Assembly: GCA_035236585.1 (NCBI GenBank)
Contig: CP141132.1
Coordinates: forward strand, 44,767,880-44,831,879
From: Warburgia ugandensis
Lineage: Eukaryota; Streptophyta; Magnoliopsida; Canellales; Canellaceae
Direction of reading: 5' to 3'
DNA: 64,000 nt
Shown: positions 24,681 to 37,025 of the stretch, piece after piece
Layout of the letters: the number at the start of each line of letters is the position of its first letter
How positions within the stretch are numbered: position 1 is the first letter of the stretch
The notes under the pieces: model-generated
Told to the model about the DNA's origin: nothing
The model's input: the letters and a program-made list of their open reading frames with translations, nothing else
Database searches by the model: none
Translations under genes and position numbers: made by a program

Positions 24681-26525
24681 AATTGATGAGACATTTTTAG
24701 AGACACCTGCATATCATGATCCACCTTAGATTACCACTCCAGGAGCCTTGCAGTATATCATCATTGCACTCATCATTATGTCTGGCTAAAGACGTTAAAC
24801 TTAGTGCTTATTGGGAGGCAACCCAAGGGTTTAGAGTCTACATCACTCAACTTTCATATAGAATCCTATGTTTTCAAACATTGGGGATAATGTTTCATTT
24901 AGGTTGGGGGGTGTAGATGCATTAGAGATTTTGAATTTTCTAAAAAAAAAAAATTGAATTTCTTTTTTGAAAAAATAAATTCAGAAAAAAGAAAAAGAAA
25001 AAAAAAAGAGTTTTTAGAGTAGAGTTTCCTTACTGTGATGAGAACTGGATGTTCAAAATTTAGTAAATATACTATTTTTACCTCTTAATGGGAATGCATA
25101 TGATTAGTTTTGCATTTCATGCATGTGTTGAAACATTTCATGAAAGTTAATTCTCAAAAACCATTTACACATAACACATAATCAAGACTAATATAGAGAT
25201 ATGACTTAGAGACCTTGAGGAAAATCAGTGGAGACCTATAACCTAGTGAGAGTTTGAGACTATCTTCTTTGAGAGGGTTATAAGTAATTCCATAATTTCT
25301 TCAGCGTACAGATATTAGTGTGATCCTGTTACCCTTGTTTTAGTTAAACATCAAGAATAAATAGGAGCAATATCTTTAATTCTAGAAATTTATTGAATCT
25401 TATAGGCTTTAGGAAACCTAAGAAATGATAAAGGCCATCCTTGCTCAACCAAGAGACATAAAGCCTACCCAATATAGTATACCACTAATTAGCCATTTGA
25501 GCCTACTATTAAGCCTTTTCTTTCTTAACCCCATTCACCTTAACCCAGAATAAACCAAAAAAAATAACCGTTACCCATCTTTAAAATGAGTAGAGTAGAA
25601 AAAATTGAAAATAGGACAAAAAGTCAAAGAATTGAGAAAAATTAGTTGTCTTTCTTCCAAAGAAGAAAAAAAAAAAAAAGAAGAAGAAGAAGAAGAAAAG
25701 AAAGACCAAAGTCTAAAAGAGAAATTCACTTCAAGTACAAACCAAAAGAAAAGTTGTCCTAGAAAATATTCATTGAAGTCATCTACTCAATTTTGAACCT
25801 TAGAAATCTTTATACCTTTCTTTTCTAAACCTGGCCTAAGACTACATTTCGTCCGAAGTAAAGACCTATTGATCTTAGGTGGACATAGCCTTAAAGAGGA
25901 GATAAAAAGAAAGAATTATGGGGAAAGACCCCTCACATTCATGGTGTTAACATCCACTCTTAGGGATCACTTTCCTTTGTCTCATAAGCATCGAAAAGAA
26001 TTATGTGAACCATCAGCTTGTTGGATTCAGTCACATAATGAGAGAAATATGTTTAACCCCTTATCTAAGAGTTTATTTCTGAGCGTACACCTGTGAGGAT
26101 TTTAGGTCAAAGCATATTTCCAATGGAATGTAAGCATATCCAATTAGAAGTCAAGATTTATGTGGCTGTACACACACATATGCACTCTGAGAAATAGCTC
26201 AAATAAGATGTCTTTATTATGTGTATGGTGCATAAAATTGTCAAATCCTCTTCATTAAGTTATGAAAAACTAGTCAATTTGCCAATGAATAAGGATTCTC
26301 TGAGATAAAATAGGGGACTTGACTTTACTGAATTTTGTGGGTACATTCATTGCAAACCATCACGAGGCATAACTCATCCACTAGGGGTAACCTAGCGCTT
26401 CAAGGGCTTGTTGCATATGCTAAATGCAATTGTGAGTACCTACGAAAGTGGCACCTTGTACCAGTTTTGTATAAAATAGTTGTTTGCATATTTTGCTCGA
26501 GACTAGCAAAATGCTAGTTGGGGGG
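24681..26525 (+). mobile_element. Element D: 3' internal region and polypurine tract
   Basis: About 1.8 kb after integrase with no recognisable envelope-like or other domain; frames 24716-24916, 25605-25796, 25869-26096 and 26335-26517 are short and featureless. A (GAA)n/poly-A run lies at 25661-25702. The polypurine tract (ttggggggtg, about 26519-26527) sits at the LTR border and primes plus-strand DNA. Confidence 0.7.
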
Positions 26526-28160
26526 TGTGTTAAGTGTTCATTTCTAGCTAAACGACCCCTACCTTAGCATTCAATTAGATCATCGAACCATCCAAATTGC
26601 AAAAGTTAGCTTGATTGACCATCCAAACCTTAATCAACGGTTAGATGATCATTAGAGCTTATTAGAGGATTAATGTACGGTTTTGATGATTCTAATTTAG
26701 TCTTTTATTTTGCAGATCAACTAAAGGAGGGTTGATGGATCAGATCTAATTTCAACGGTGCAGATCAAGTAGAGATCAAGAGGAAGAGTCCTAATTGAAA
26801 TAGAAGAGGAAGAAGAGTCCTAGATGGGGATAAGAGGAGTTTGTTGGAGAAAGTAAGGAAGGAAAAAATTATAAAGGGGGGAGCCGTATGGGGGGAGGAG
26901 TTTTTGGAGTTATTCTTAGTTTTCCTTGTATTTTTTCACTTTGTTCCGTTCAACCATTGGCTTCCTTAAGTACATCCCTTTCTCGTTCAATACCACTTGC
27001 CTCTTGGTTTTTTTTCTTCTTTGGTTTTCCTTTTCTAGCATAAGGTGCTTTCTTCTTTTCTCACACACCACGTTCACAACTTCTCCTATCTCTCACCGGC
27101 CTCTCTACCACCTTCAACCCACTCCCATCTTTGTCATTCTCACCATACCTCTCTACTATATGCTCCACTCGATCATTCCACTTCAACGCACCAGTCGACT
27201 TATACCCAGACTCTTCTACCTAAGTACCATTTTGTTCCCTTGTTCTCCACGTTCCTTGTCTAAACCTTGCTTCCTTTCCACCTACTTGGTTTCATCTCTA
27301 CTCTCCTCCTCTCCCCAGTTCACCATTTGCCCAGTCCAGGTGACGCCACACCGGCCAGCCTAGACCGCACAGCCAAACCCCCTTCCTCATCACAAGCTGC
27401 ACCTCCATATGTATCCTCTTTGGCAGATGCATCTTCTCTGGCGGCATCATCTTCCCCGCCCCTAAATTAGACGATGCCAAAAAAAGGTGTCGTTTTTTCA
27501 TTCACGTCGGCTCATCTCTTCCAGTAGTCTTGCCAAACGCCTGTGGACCGTGCAATGGCCAGATAGACCAGTCCGGCTGACCCAAGGAGGAAAAACCTAG
27601 ATTGGGTTTTCCTCACTCTCTTCTCCTCTCCCTTTCCCTCTTTTCCCTCTTTTCCTCTCTTTCCCTTTCCCTCTTCCCCTTCCCCTCCGGCTCCATCTCC
27701 TCCATTCTCTAGATTTTGTTAAAAACCAGATTTTTAATAAAATCCCATTTTTGCCTTTCATCTTTAAATGCAATTACATTTCTAGACTTTTTAATAAATT
27801 ACATTTGCGTCCCCTATTTAATTACATATGTATCCCCGCTTTATTTACATCTGTGTCGCTGTTCCGTTTAAGCTTTATTTTATCCATCTTTTGACAGTGT
27901 TATCTAGGGACAATGCTATCCACAGACTGTGTGATTCAGGGATGTTTGATTAGTTTTATTTTATGTCTTTTGGAATTGAAAGTTATGTAAAGTGCATCAT
28001 TTGAATAAATCTGAATAGTTAGATTAGTTTTGTTATTTTCTTTAAGTTTTAAATAATTAAATCTTATTAAAAACTCCACTTAAAGCGAGTCCCTATGGGA
28101 TCGACCCGTATTTGCATGGCTATACTACAATAGCCCATGCACTTGTAGAAAACATCAACA
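26526..28160 (+). mobile_element. Element D: 3' LTR
   Basis: Starts TGTGTTAAGTG (or TGTTAAGTG at 26528) after the polypurine tract and ends GAAAACATCAACA. 1.63 kb. The right half (from 27312) aligns with the 5' LTR. The left half carries the upstream, promoter-containing part. Pyrimidine-rich frames at 26926-27363, 27045-27263, 27267-27470 and 27298-27501 are composition artefacts. Confidence 0.8.
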
Positions 28161-29150
28161 CATGTGTTGCAAAGGGACATTTGGTTAAGTTCCCCTTGCT
28201 ATTTGCATAAAGACTACTGGCTAGTCACCTTGTGTAAGTGCTAAATGATTTGGTGAATTGCCCCATATGGTTCATCTACTTGACATGTGTTGTCAAAAGA
28301 CATTTTGTGGCATTTGTTTTATTATCCATGATTTTTTATTTTATATGCTAAGTTGGTTATTTGAAATGCAATACACTTGGTTGGTAAAATAGTGGAGGTG
28401 TATATGTGCATAGCAATGAATTTATTAGTGGTTTGAAATGACCAACATGTAGTTTAAAAGAGTGCTACTTTGAATTTTAGAGTAATCATATGTTACTTGA
28501 TTTGCCAAGTATGTTGTGGATTTTGTGGATGATATACATACATATATAGACATACATATGTGTGCTTATGATGCCTTCCATGTGATGACCTATGGTCATA
28601 TGGCATTATCATCATAAAACCCTTTCTTCATATCATTGTATGTGTATGTTATGATTTAGTTGGATTATCTATTGAGTATGTCGTATACTCACCCTACCAT
28701 TTTTACCACATGCAAGCTCAAAAAGAATTAGAAAGGAGATTAAAATTCTAAGAAGACCATTTGGCAATTAAAGAGGATAAGTTGTGAGGTAATCTAGAGT
28801 TTCATTAAGAGACTCAATCATGTGTCTATCATGTAATTGTGTTAATCTTATACATGATTTAATTTGTAATTGGGTTGTGTCTTAAGTCGTGGGAATGTTA
28901 AATGTATTTGGAAAGGAAATGAAGTCTCTACTTATGTTTTAAAAGTTAAATGAATGTTTATCAGGTATGTCTTATTTTTGAAAAATAGAGAAAACTCTAT
29001 CGGAGTTTCGGTAGAAATGTAGTGCTCATTTCACCTACAATCCTTGTTTTGAGAAAAGAAAAGTGACACTCTGGTTTTTATTAATGAATCTAAAAGGAAA
29101 ATATTCTTCTAGTGTGATTTCATTTTTTTATATTGATTTCAATCGAGACC

Positions 29151-30369
29151 ATTGTCTTATGTTCAAAATATAGAGGTAGCAAACATAATTTGAAACCATA
29201 TGTCAATCACAATACACAATATCATGCTAAAACATTTCATATAGTATCAACAAATAATATGCACAACTTTAAATATAGATTTTTCAAATGTTGAATTCGC
29301 ATGGTAATCTCACATAAATCACAAAATATAATATATCATAGAATCACATATGTGCACAACTTTTAAATTATGTAAAAGATCTATCATTTAATTTGATAAA
29401 TCAAATGCCATAATATCATCAAAATATTATATTAATCGGTTAAATAACAAAAAAAGATCTGCGTTTTAAGTTAAGCACAGCCCTCATGAATCCCTTCTTC
29501 TTTTGGGCATCTCACTTGGAATGCAATTCTTATAGGTATACTTAACAAACACCCAACCAATCTCAATGAAACTAATCCCAAACAAACAATATCATCATGT
29601 GCACATATGCAACCTAGCAAATACATTAGCCAGTTGGTCATGAGAACTCTTCTAAAGACCATCATCACACCCATCTATGTGGGGTCATAAAACAGAAATC
29701 CCATAGTACACTTTGCTCATGACCAGATCATTGAATCGTGTGTCTTGGTATATAGAGATCAGCCACTACATCCTCCATAGTGACCACAAATGACTCTTGA
29801 AAGGGTACCATGACCACCTTTTAATGGCTGTTCCTACCACAATAGTTAAGAAAACAAGTGCGTCCTTGGGCATAGATACCAACCACTTTTGGTGGTTAGA
29901 GGCTAGGAGGTGACACTTGTACAACCTCTTAACATAGTGTCCACCAAGCTCATTAGCCTGAACAAACATATATCTCAATTCAAATGTCATTAAATCATAT
30001 AACACGTGTATCATGCAAATCCATGTATTTCTATAACTCATCTTAAAGCATGGGATTAATACAATATCAAGAATCATCATTTTCTTTCATGCAACTATGT
30101 GTAATGGAATGGGCAATGCCATTTTCATTTTCAAGACAAAAGTATCCATCATGAGTATGAAGACATATATATAAGTCACATGCCTCATTTGTAAATATTG
30201 CATTCTTTAAAAGCTAAAATAATACAATATGATAAGATATCAATTTTAAGATAGTCAAGTGATCTCAAATCGAAAGCATGATAATTAAATGCTTGGTATG
30301 ATTTGATTATTCAAAATCTACAGATTTTAATAAAGCTAATTACATGCTCAAAATCTCAATGGAAAATAG
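29151..30369 (-). repeat. Inverted ~1.2 kb LTR segment, opposite in orientation to its partner at 43253-44345
   Basis: Read on the minus strand it matches the plus-strand sequence 43253-44345. For example 'ggttggtcatgagaactc...' and 'gtgcacatatgcaac' around 29600 mirror 43900-43960; the palindrome and 'gggcatagataccaaccac' at about 29868 mirror 43749-43780; and 'gctcaaaatctcaatgg' at 30345 mirrors 43275-43300. In the partner the segment is bounded by a short inverted repeat: 'gtaggtagcttcaatatcta' (about 43253) and 'tagatatgaagctacttat' (about 44345). Frames 29471-29674 and 29766-30080 here are not genes. Confidence 0.75.
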
Positions 30370-30816
30370 ATGTTAAAACTACCTACAGAAGCACAAGGTT
30401 ACTAAGATACTGCAAATTATTTACAATATCTCAAGATTTTGAAGATTTTGACTTGAGGCAGAGCAATTCAAGGTAGACACAAATCTAGATGAATACAATA
30501 GCATATTAAACTACATGAACACTGCAAGTATATGGCTTATTTTTTCTGGACATGTATATGTATTTATTACAATTAGACTGTGAGTTGTGATTGGCTAGAT
30601 CTAGTATGCTTGTATTTTTGTTTTAGTTTCATAACTAGAAAAAAATCCAGTTATTTCGTTTTCTTGGAAGTAAATGACACTCAAGTTTTTCAAATGAAAA
30701 AAGAAAATTAATTTCTACTACATTTTTTTTATAGAATTTTTTTCAAATAGGGATCAATCCCACATTAGGAATTAGTGTTGTATTTAAAAATGCATATGAA
30801 AGCCCAGGTCATCATA
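29151..30816 (+). mobile_element. Element B: 5' LTR remnant
   Basis: Ends '...aggtcatcata' immediately before a good primer site. From about 30370 it aligns directly with B's 3' LTR at 44357-44480 and 47335-47642: 'aaattatttacaatat' at about 30415 and 44390, 'aactacatgaacac' at 30510 and 47335, 'ggatcaatcccacatta' at 30751 and 47577. The part 29151-30369 aligns only in inverted orientation with 43253-44345 (see separate entry). Left border is the junction with the LTR of element C. Confidence 0.7.
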
Positions 30817-30817
30817 G

Positions 30818-30838
30818 TTTGTATCAGAGCCCAGGTTT
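30818..30838 (+). other. Primer-binding site of element B (initiator-Met type)
   Basis: TTTGTATCAGAGCCCAGGTT begins 1-2 bases after the LTR end, the TGGTATCAGAGCC primer site used by Tekay/Del and many other plant gypsy elements. Best preserved plus-strand example in the window. Confidence 0.85.
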
Positions 30839-31888
30839 ATCCTTTAGCATCCTGTTCTACATGTCCAAAAGTCATATAGAATTAAAATAATTAAGAAAAA
30901 ATTGTCTAAATACAATTATAGAGTTTATTACTATATGAAATGGTATTGAATGAAAAAGTAATATATCATAAGTGAGTTGGGAAAAAAATGATTGGACTTA
31001 ACAAATACTTGGGCGTTGGAAGATGTAAATCCTACTAAAATTGAGTCTAAATTACTTAGGGTCTGGGAAGTCATGAGTAATGGAGTGAATAAGGAAATTA
31101 CTAACCCTTGTAGGTATTAAAAAAATTTAAAAAAAAATAGCTCTATGAGATTTCTATAATTTTGAAAGTCAATAATGAGAATATTATGAAAGATGTCTTT
31201 AATTGATAACTCTAACTTATATTAGATCTGTTGAATTGGTAACCCTAGAGAATTTAGCTCAATTATGGATGAATTACATGGAACATTGCCAGAAGTAATT
31301 ACTATCTTTCAATAACAACCCCAGTATAATAAAATAAATTAGAAAATAATTATAGTAAATGAGATTTTATGTACTTAAGATAATTATGACATGAGCATGA
31401 ACAATATCAATGAATATAATTGGTTGAATTAGGGTGATGATATAAGGATGTGACGAAAGTATCAATATTAGAAGATTCTAAAGCTACTCTAAATAGAATT
31501 ATTAGAATTATTAAGATAAATTGATGAAAGATTTTGATATAATTGTGAATGAAATCAAAACATAGAAAAGTGTATGTGGAGATAATATAATAAGTTCAAT
31601 GGATTTCTTAAGATATTATAAAGATTCGGTGGAAATATGGACATTTGAGGATTTAGATGTTGTTATTAGAGAAGTCTAACATTATTTTGAAGTATCTGAT
31701 TCATAATATATGTGGCCCAAGAGTGTAGGTGTGGTGTTTATTGAGTATGACAAATTATATGATGAGATTAATTTAAGTGCACGAAGAAGAAGGATTGTAT
31801 TTCTAAGAAACATAAGACATTAGTACTCATATTTGATGGACATTGAATAGTTGAAGCAAGAAGATCATGGATTTAACATAGTTAGGGA

Positions 31889-31890
<2 letters not shown>

Positions 31891-31921
<31 letters not shown>
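31891..31921. repeat. (TA)n microsatellite
   Basis: About fifteen AT units inside the internal region of element B. Confidence 0.9.
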
Positions 31922-31924
<3 letters not shown>

Positions 31925-32414
31925 CCAAACATCAAACATGAAGGATCTTGAATTGTTTTGCCAAATAAAAAAATGGACTAGTTAAATTGAAAGATTAAAA
32001 AAGATCAAGTTAGTTATTATAATCACTAAAAGATATAGAAGTGGTAAAATAGGTGATTAAAGTAGATTTTAAAAGCAATAAAGTGTTGAAACTAAGGATA
32101 GATAGTGTGTTTAAAAAAAAATAATTCCAAATTATGTTCAATAAGGAATTAAACTTCAAAACAAGTTTTACTCCAAAAATCTCTCATCGCATGATGCTTA
32201 CCTTATCAAAAAACCTTAAGAAAACAATGAGATGAATTGTTGAAAACTAGAATTCATTAGGTCAATGATTTTTTACCCAGATACCCTAGTTATTCTTGCC
32301 AATAAGAGGATGAGTTGATAATACCTTACACTATTGTTATGTGATTGAATGGAGTTATAATGAAGAATAAGAAGTATATATTTGAGATAGATAACTCGTC
32401 CAATCAATCTTCAC

Positions 32415-32700
32415 CAACTAGAGTCTTTTCAAGGATCAACTTCAGATCATGCTATCTTTAATGAGGATTAGAAGAGGAGATATCTCAACGTCATTACTTA
32501 GCAATGGATTTAAGTGTCATTACCTTAGAATAATATTATTTAGGCTAACAAATATTCCAACTAAATTTATAGGTCACATAAACTAGGTAATCTAACCATT
32601 TCTTAGTAAACTTGTTAGTATATTAGTAAACAACACCCTCAACTATATAATACATTAAAAGGAACATGATGAATACTTATACATGAGTCTTTATTAATGG
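32415..32700 (+). pseudogene. Reverse-transcriptase remnant of element B
   Basis: Translated in overlapping frames, the stretch retains the order of the gypsy RT middle: an FSRINFRS-like segment, a MRI-x-x-EDIS-like segment, a LFRLTNIPTKFIGHIN-like segment (the FGLTNAPATFMDLMN region) and further KLVSILVNNTLNY and KEHDEYL blocks. This is comparable with element G at about 54310-54560. Very decayed; identified by order and spacing rather than by any one motif. Confidence 0.6.
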
Positions 32701-33800
32701 AATTCAGCCTATTCGACTAAGTTGTTCCTAAATTTATAATCGCATTAGATCTAGTGATAGTTGAGGTAGAAATGAAATAGGAAAACATCTAAAACATTGA
32801 TAAAATCATAAAATTTCCTAAACCTTACTAGATACTATAGTAGCGCATTGAATGATTATTTCCTTAACATTAATTAAGATAACAATTAAGGATATAAGAC
32901 AAATATGAGGACACTTGAGTGGTAAGTTTTTAGAAATTGGAGGAACCAACCATTGAATTGATACATATGCTACCTCCTGATAATTGAGGTTTAATTTTGT
33001 CAGTGACATCTTTGATAAACTATTGAAAGAATGTGCCCATATAGGACAAGAAAAGAGAAAACATGCTTTTGAAAGGTTAAAAAAAAGGTAGCTTAATACA
33101 AGAAAGTGGTAATAGGGTACATCACTCAATATAAACCTAGCTACAACATCCATCATTGAAACTATTTAGATGCAGATAGCTAATGTTGAGACATAAGCTC
33201 TATTTGAGGAATCAAGTCTCATGTGAAAAGTGAAAGATAGTATTCCAATACATCGAAGATTGCAGTGTCAACAAATGCAAAAATAATAATAATAACAATC
33301 AAATGCTAAAGTTGGAAACCATGATTTCTCAATGGTGATGTTATTTAAAGGAGTTATAGGATTTGTATAGAATGAAGGAACAAGTATGATCTCCTGGGCG
33401 GAATGTTCGTTGTAAAGTCATTTAATTGAAATTTTGAAAATGGAATTGATGATAAATAAGAAAGACATATGCATAATTATTTGAGGAATGACATGTAAAG
33501 AATTTTTTAGGATGAAAACTCCTTTAAGGGGGAATTAAGTCACCTAAGGTAGTAATGAAATTAATCTAATGATTAGATAGTTCTGAAAACCCTAAATTGA
33601 TCGAGAGTAATTGAAAAACATTGATCCAAATGATCAAAATATCCTAACATTAATGAATGACTAAATTGATAATCTAACAAGGTAAATGAAATGATGTAGC
33701 TATTAAACTGTCTTAGTAAATTGAGATTCATAAATTTGGACTGTGGAATAGGACAAGAAACATATATTGGACCAATCAAAATTTGACCTAACCATAAGAT

Positions 33801-33950
33801 CAATAGATTAAATATTGAAATATGAAATAGACTAGACGCTAAGCTAAAATCAATAGACTAAATTTTGAAATAGGAAATAAATTGGATGCTAAGCTGGAAA
33901 CAATAGATCAAACATTGAGGTATGAAATAAACTATCTATAAGCCAAAGAG
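33801..33950 (+). repeat. Tandem repeat, three units of 50 bp
   Basis: CAATAGATTA at 33801, CAATAGACTA at 33851 and CAATAGATCA at 33901 start three units of exactly 50 bases. Each continues with 'aa-(t/c)attgaa-ta-gaaata' and (units 1 and 2) 'gctaagct'. Located in the first part of B's 3' LTR. Confidence 0.85.
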
Positions 33951-34135
33951 GACAATTAGAGGTCTAGACCATTATTCTTTAATCAATAGTCATAATTTGA
34001 TATTCTTCCAAAAATAAAAAAGAATACCTATTATCTGAAAATGGTAAAGGCAAAATCACCATGTTAATGGAGATCAAAGGCTAAATAAGTCACACTTAAG
34101 AAATTGTATGTAAGATAAGGACATTGTAATATACA

Positions 34136-37010
34136 TGTGATGACTCGGGTTTTATAACACTTTTTATATACAAAAAACATTGACATAGTGAGCTCGATCT
34201 CTAATATAAATCATTTGGAATGACTAAACAGCAGTGAAAGAATATTTTTCTTTTAAATCCACTTTGAAAAATCCTGAGTGTCATTTTGTTTTCTCAAAAA
34301 AAGGATTCTTGGTGAAATGAGTGCTCCTTTCTACCAAAAATCTGGCAGAGTTTCCTTTGTTTGTCAAACATATGACATTTAACACGTCATTGTGAAGTAC
34401 TTAATAAACATTTGTTGACAATTTTAAAATATAATTGAAGACTCTGTCTCCTTTTCATACATTTAACAGAATAAAACAAATTTCTCAAACAAAATACACC
34501 CAAAACCTCCACATCACAACCCGGTCACATAAGTCATCCAAACTCCCTCAATTACATACAATGCAGTCTCTTTCTCATTTCTGATACAATACCTTCAATT
34601 CAAAGACCAATTCTTATATGTCCTTTTCTAAAGCTTCTGTTGGCACACTCCTATCAGTAAATAGCTCCTACTCCTTGGGAATCTCTATTCTAAGATATTG
34701 TCAACATGTCAAATTTGCTACTATTCTTTTTATTTGAGGCATTGCAATCCATAGCAATGCCTCAGCAAGAAATCACTTGTGTAGGTGGAATAAGATGCAA
34801 TTTATATAAACAAAATCATGATAATTCTATATAGATCAATTTGTCCATGCTGAATTATGCAACTATCATTCAGTTATCATTTAACTTGAAATAATTCAGC
34901 ATTTATCAAAATCATGAATTCATGCCACAATTGAAGAAATACCAATGCATAGGTCTAAATCACATTCTTTGAAATGCAAAGTATGCAATCACATGTCAAA
35001 CTCACAAGTCATTTTCATTTCCTGATACTAGTCTTTGCTCTTACAAGCCATTTCACATTACCAAATACCAACGCATCGTTCTATGTATCAGAGTGCACAA
35101 TAAACAATATTGTCCTCTTTGGCGCAATGAGTCAGTGCAGTAGGTTAAACCCAAAGCCACACATCAGGGTTTTATTCCTAAGAGACCAGTAGCTTACCTA
35201 ACCCAAAGGCCCACCCACATCATAAGAACCCCCTTCGCTCATTGAGTCATTTCACAATTTCTTGGTATCAGTCTTATATTTTCTCACAGGGTTCACAATA
35301 ATGCATAGCTTATGCATGAACAATTTAATCATGGTTCAATTTCAGCATGCACATTCATCTTATCTTCAGTATAAACTGAAAAGACTTGTTTCAATGCTAG
35401 AAAGTCATATACAAATACACATATAGAAAAAATCTTAGCAATCTTAAATCCACTTACCTCAATGGAGATCTTTAGATTCTCTGAAGGAAATAATTCATTT
35501 AGTTCACTTACGCACTCCCGATCAGTCACACATATGTAACAAAACAAATGCTCATTTAGATATACAATTATATGACTTCTCTTAGCTCCCATAGCATGGG
35601 AGTTTCCTCTAAGTTAGTCCTTCGTACTAATTATCACAAGGCGATTTGGCAGTGCTTATCACTATGCTAAGGGCATTTCATTAACTATTGGTTGATAATT
35701 AATTGAATGACCAATGGTTACTGGATTTTCAATCCACGCCATTGGCCCTGGATTGGCTACCCACCATTCATCTCAAGTAGTTGGAAGTTGCTTTCATTGT
35801 TCACAAGCCTTATCTTAAAATTTTCAAGTATCTTAACTTAATAAAGGTCAGGATACACAACGGTGGCATCTGATCACCAATCAGAAATCTCCAAGTCCTT
35901 ATTCCTCTATTGTCTGATTGGACGATTTAGGTTTTTTGATCAATTTCAATCGAGATTCTTCAATTTGTGCCATAGCCTAGCAATTTTAATGTTTTAGAAC
36001 TCATCTGTGGTGTCTGATCATCCATCAGACATCTTGAAAATTATTATGCAAACTATACCCGATCAAATGAGTAAGATTGTTCGATTGATTTTTAGCATAG
36101 ATCTACAAATTTAGTGTGATTTGAGGTACATCATGTCCTCAATTACCTATCCCTAAGCTTGGAATAGGAATTGGATAGTTGGATCTAGGATGAAAACAGA
36201 TGAATTTATTAAAATACCACAAATCAAAAGTTGGGTTTTGTAGATCTTGCCTTCTAGATGCAATTTTGTGTTTTTCCCTCTTTGGAATGGGCTACATTGG
36301 CTCAAATCTATAGTGAAACCCTCCAAACCTAGGCGTGCGATGATCTCCCCTTTAATTCATAGTCCAAATCATCTCGAATTTTCCTTTAAGCTTAGGGGTT
36401 TTGGTCGCCTCTCTAAGTTGAATAGAATGACTAGCTCAAATTATCAATCTCAGCCATCATATTCTCCGATGACTCCCTCCAACTCTGGTGAAACCCTCAT
36501 TGTATTTTCTTCCATTTTTCCGACATGCCCATCAACTCCAATAGCTCGACATTCTCTCTTCTCCTTCTCCTCTCCTCCTCTTTCTTCCACGTCGGGTCTC
36601 CCTCTTCATTGGGTTCTCTTCCCTTTTTCCATGTCTATTGGGTTTTTCAAAGAATAGACCCAATGATTGTGGTTCCTTAAGTGAGTGGGGGGGGAGGTGT
36701 CAATATTAAATCTAGCCCCTTTTGTTTAGGCTTTTCATTTTTTTTTTCTATCTTACTTTTACAAAAATGCCTCTCATATTCAAATATCCATATCTCCTCC
36801 ATTTGAACTCTGATTTTTACAAACTTGGTGTCATTCAAATTGTCTTCTTGAGTACTATCCAATTATAGAGGTCTCAATGCTAGATTAGATGTTTATCCAG
36901 TCTTTCACTTATAAAACTCTAAAAATATGAAATTTAATATGTTCTTTTCATCCCAATTTAATATTTTCCAAGAGTCACTTAGATTGACATTTAAAATTTT
37001 TGGATTTACA
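34136..37010 (-). mobile_element. Element F: 3' LTR (left copy)
   Basis: Plus-strand text starts TGTGATGACTCGGG and ends GGATTTACA. Aligns with 40834-43173, which is about 0.5 kb shorter. Contains the 'acaatattgtcctctttgg' motif (35103) and 'cttgtgtaggtggaataag' (about 34778). Frames 34974-35192, 35329-35592, 36247-36657 and 36677-36862 are not genes. Confidence 0.88.
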
Positions 37011-37025
37011 TTCTTCCCTCCTTAT
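37011..37025 (-). other. Polypurine tract of element F
   Basis: On the minus strand AAGGAGGGAAGAA directly abuts the LTR start TGTAAATCC, the expected place for priming plus-strand DNA. Confidence 0.75.

Larger units (their letters stand above)
17297..28160 (+). mobile_element. Element D: Athila/Tat-like Ty3/gypsy retrotransposon (fossil)
   Basis: Related terminal repeats at 17297-18155 and 26526-28160, a tRNA-Asp-type primer site, gag, protease, reverse transcriptase, RNase H and integrase in gypsy order on the plus strand, a 1.8 kb 3' region and a G-rich polypurine tract. The non-chromoviral pol, the primer site and the long 3' region fit the Athila/Tat (OTA) clade, Athila being my preferred reading. 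The left repeat as I can see it is shorter than the right one. By eye the LTRs differ at about one site in eight over 240 bases, so the insertion is old (several million years, inferred). About ten or more breaks. It sits inside the LTR of element C. Confidence 0.85.
14771..29150 (+). mobile_element. Element C: 3' LTR, split by element D (parts 14771-17296 and 28161-29150)
   Basis: Starts TGTAATATCTAAGATTTTTAAATTTC right after a polypurine tract. It follows the order of G's LTR: 'ataatggcacccccatt' near 15075 matches about 57135; 'actaccaagtttcaaatgaa' near 16745 matches about 58695; 'tgagtatgtcgtatactc' near 28673 matches the 'gggtatgataaatactca' area of 59715; and the last part near 28800-29110 matches the last 300 bases of G's LTR. 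Together about 3.5 kb. At about 29150 the sequence passes into an inverted LTR piece belonging to element B. A purine-rich run at 15160-15240 and a poly-A run at 15022-15039 make decoy open frames. Confidence 0.65.
30839..33539 (+). mobile_element. Element B: degraded internal region with polypurine tract
   Basis: 2.7 kb, AT-rich, no long frame. It ends in a polypurine tract (cctttaagggggaattaag, 33521-33539) before the 3' LTR. Only a reverse-transcriptase remnant is recognisable (32415-32700). A (TA)n run lies at 31891-31921. Heavily broken and shorter than a full gypsy interior. Confidence 0.6.

Noticed and set aside
24716-26517. Possible envelope-like gene after the integrase of D
   Set aside because: Frames are short, discontinuous and show no signal peptide, transmembrane or coiled-coil pattern.
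26926-27501. 145-codon and overlapping frames
   Set aside because: Pyrimidine-rich part of the 3' LTR of element D, downstream of gag-pol; no domain, and partly mirrored in the 5' LTR.
29471-30080. Minus-strand frames of 67 and 104 codons
   Set aside because: Part of the inverted LTR segment; the equivalent region at 43547-43765 has a frame in the opposite sense, showing no conserved protein.
36247-36862. 136-codon serine/proline-rich frame
   Set aside because: Inside the left LTR of element F and mirrored in the right LTR at 42380-42850, so repeat sequence rather than a gene.
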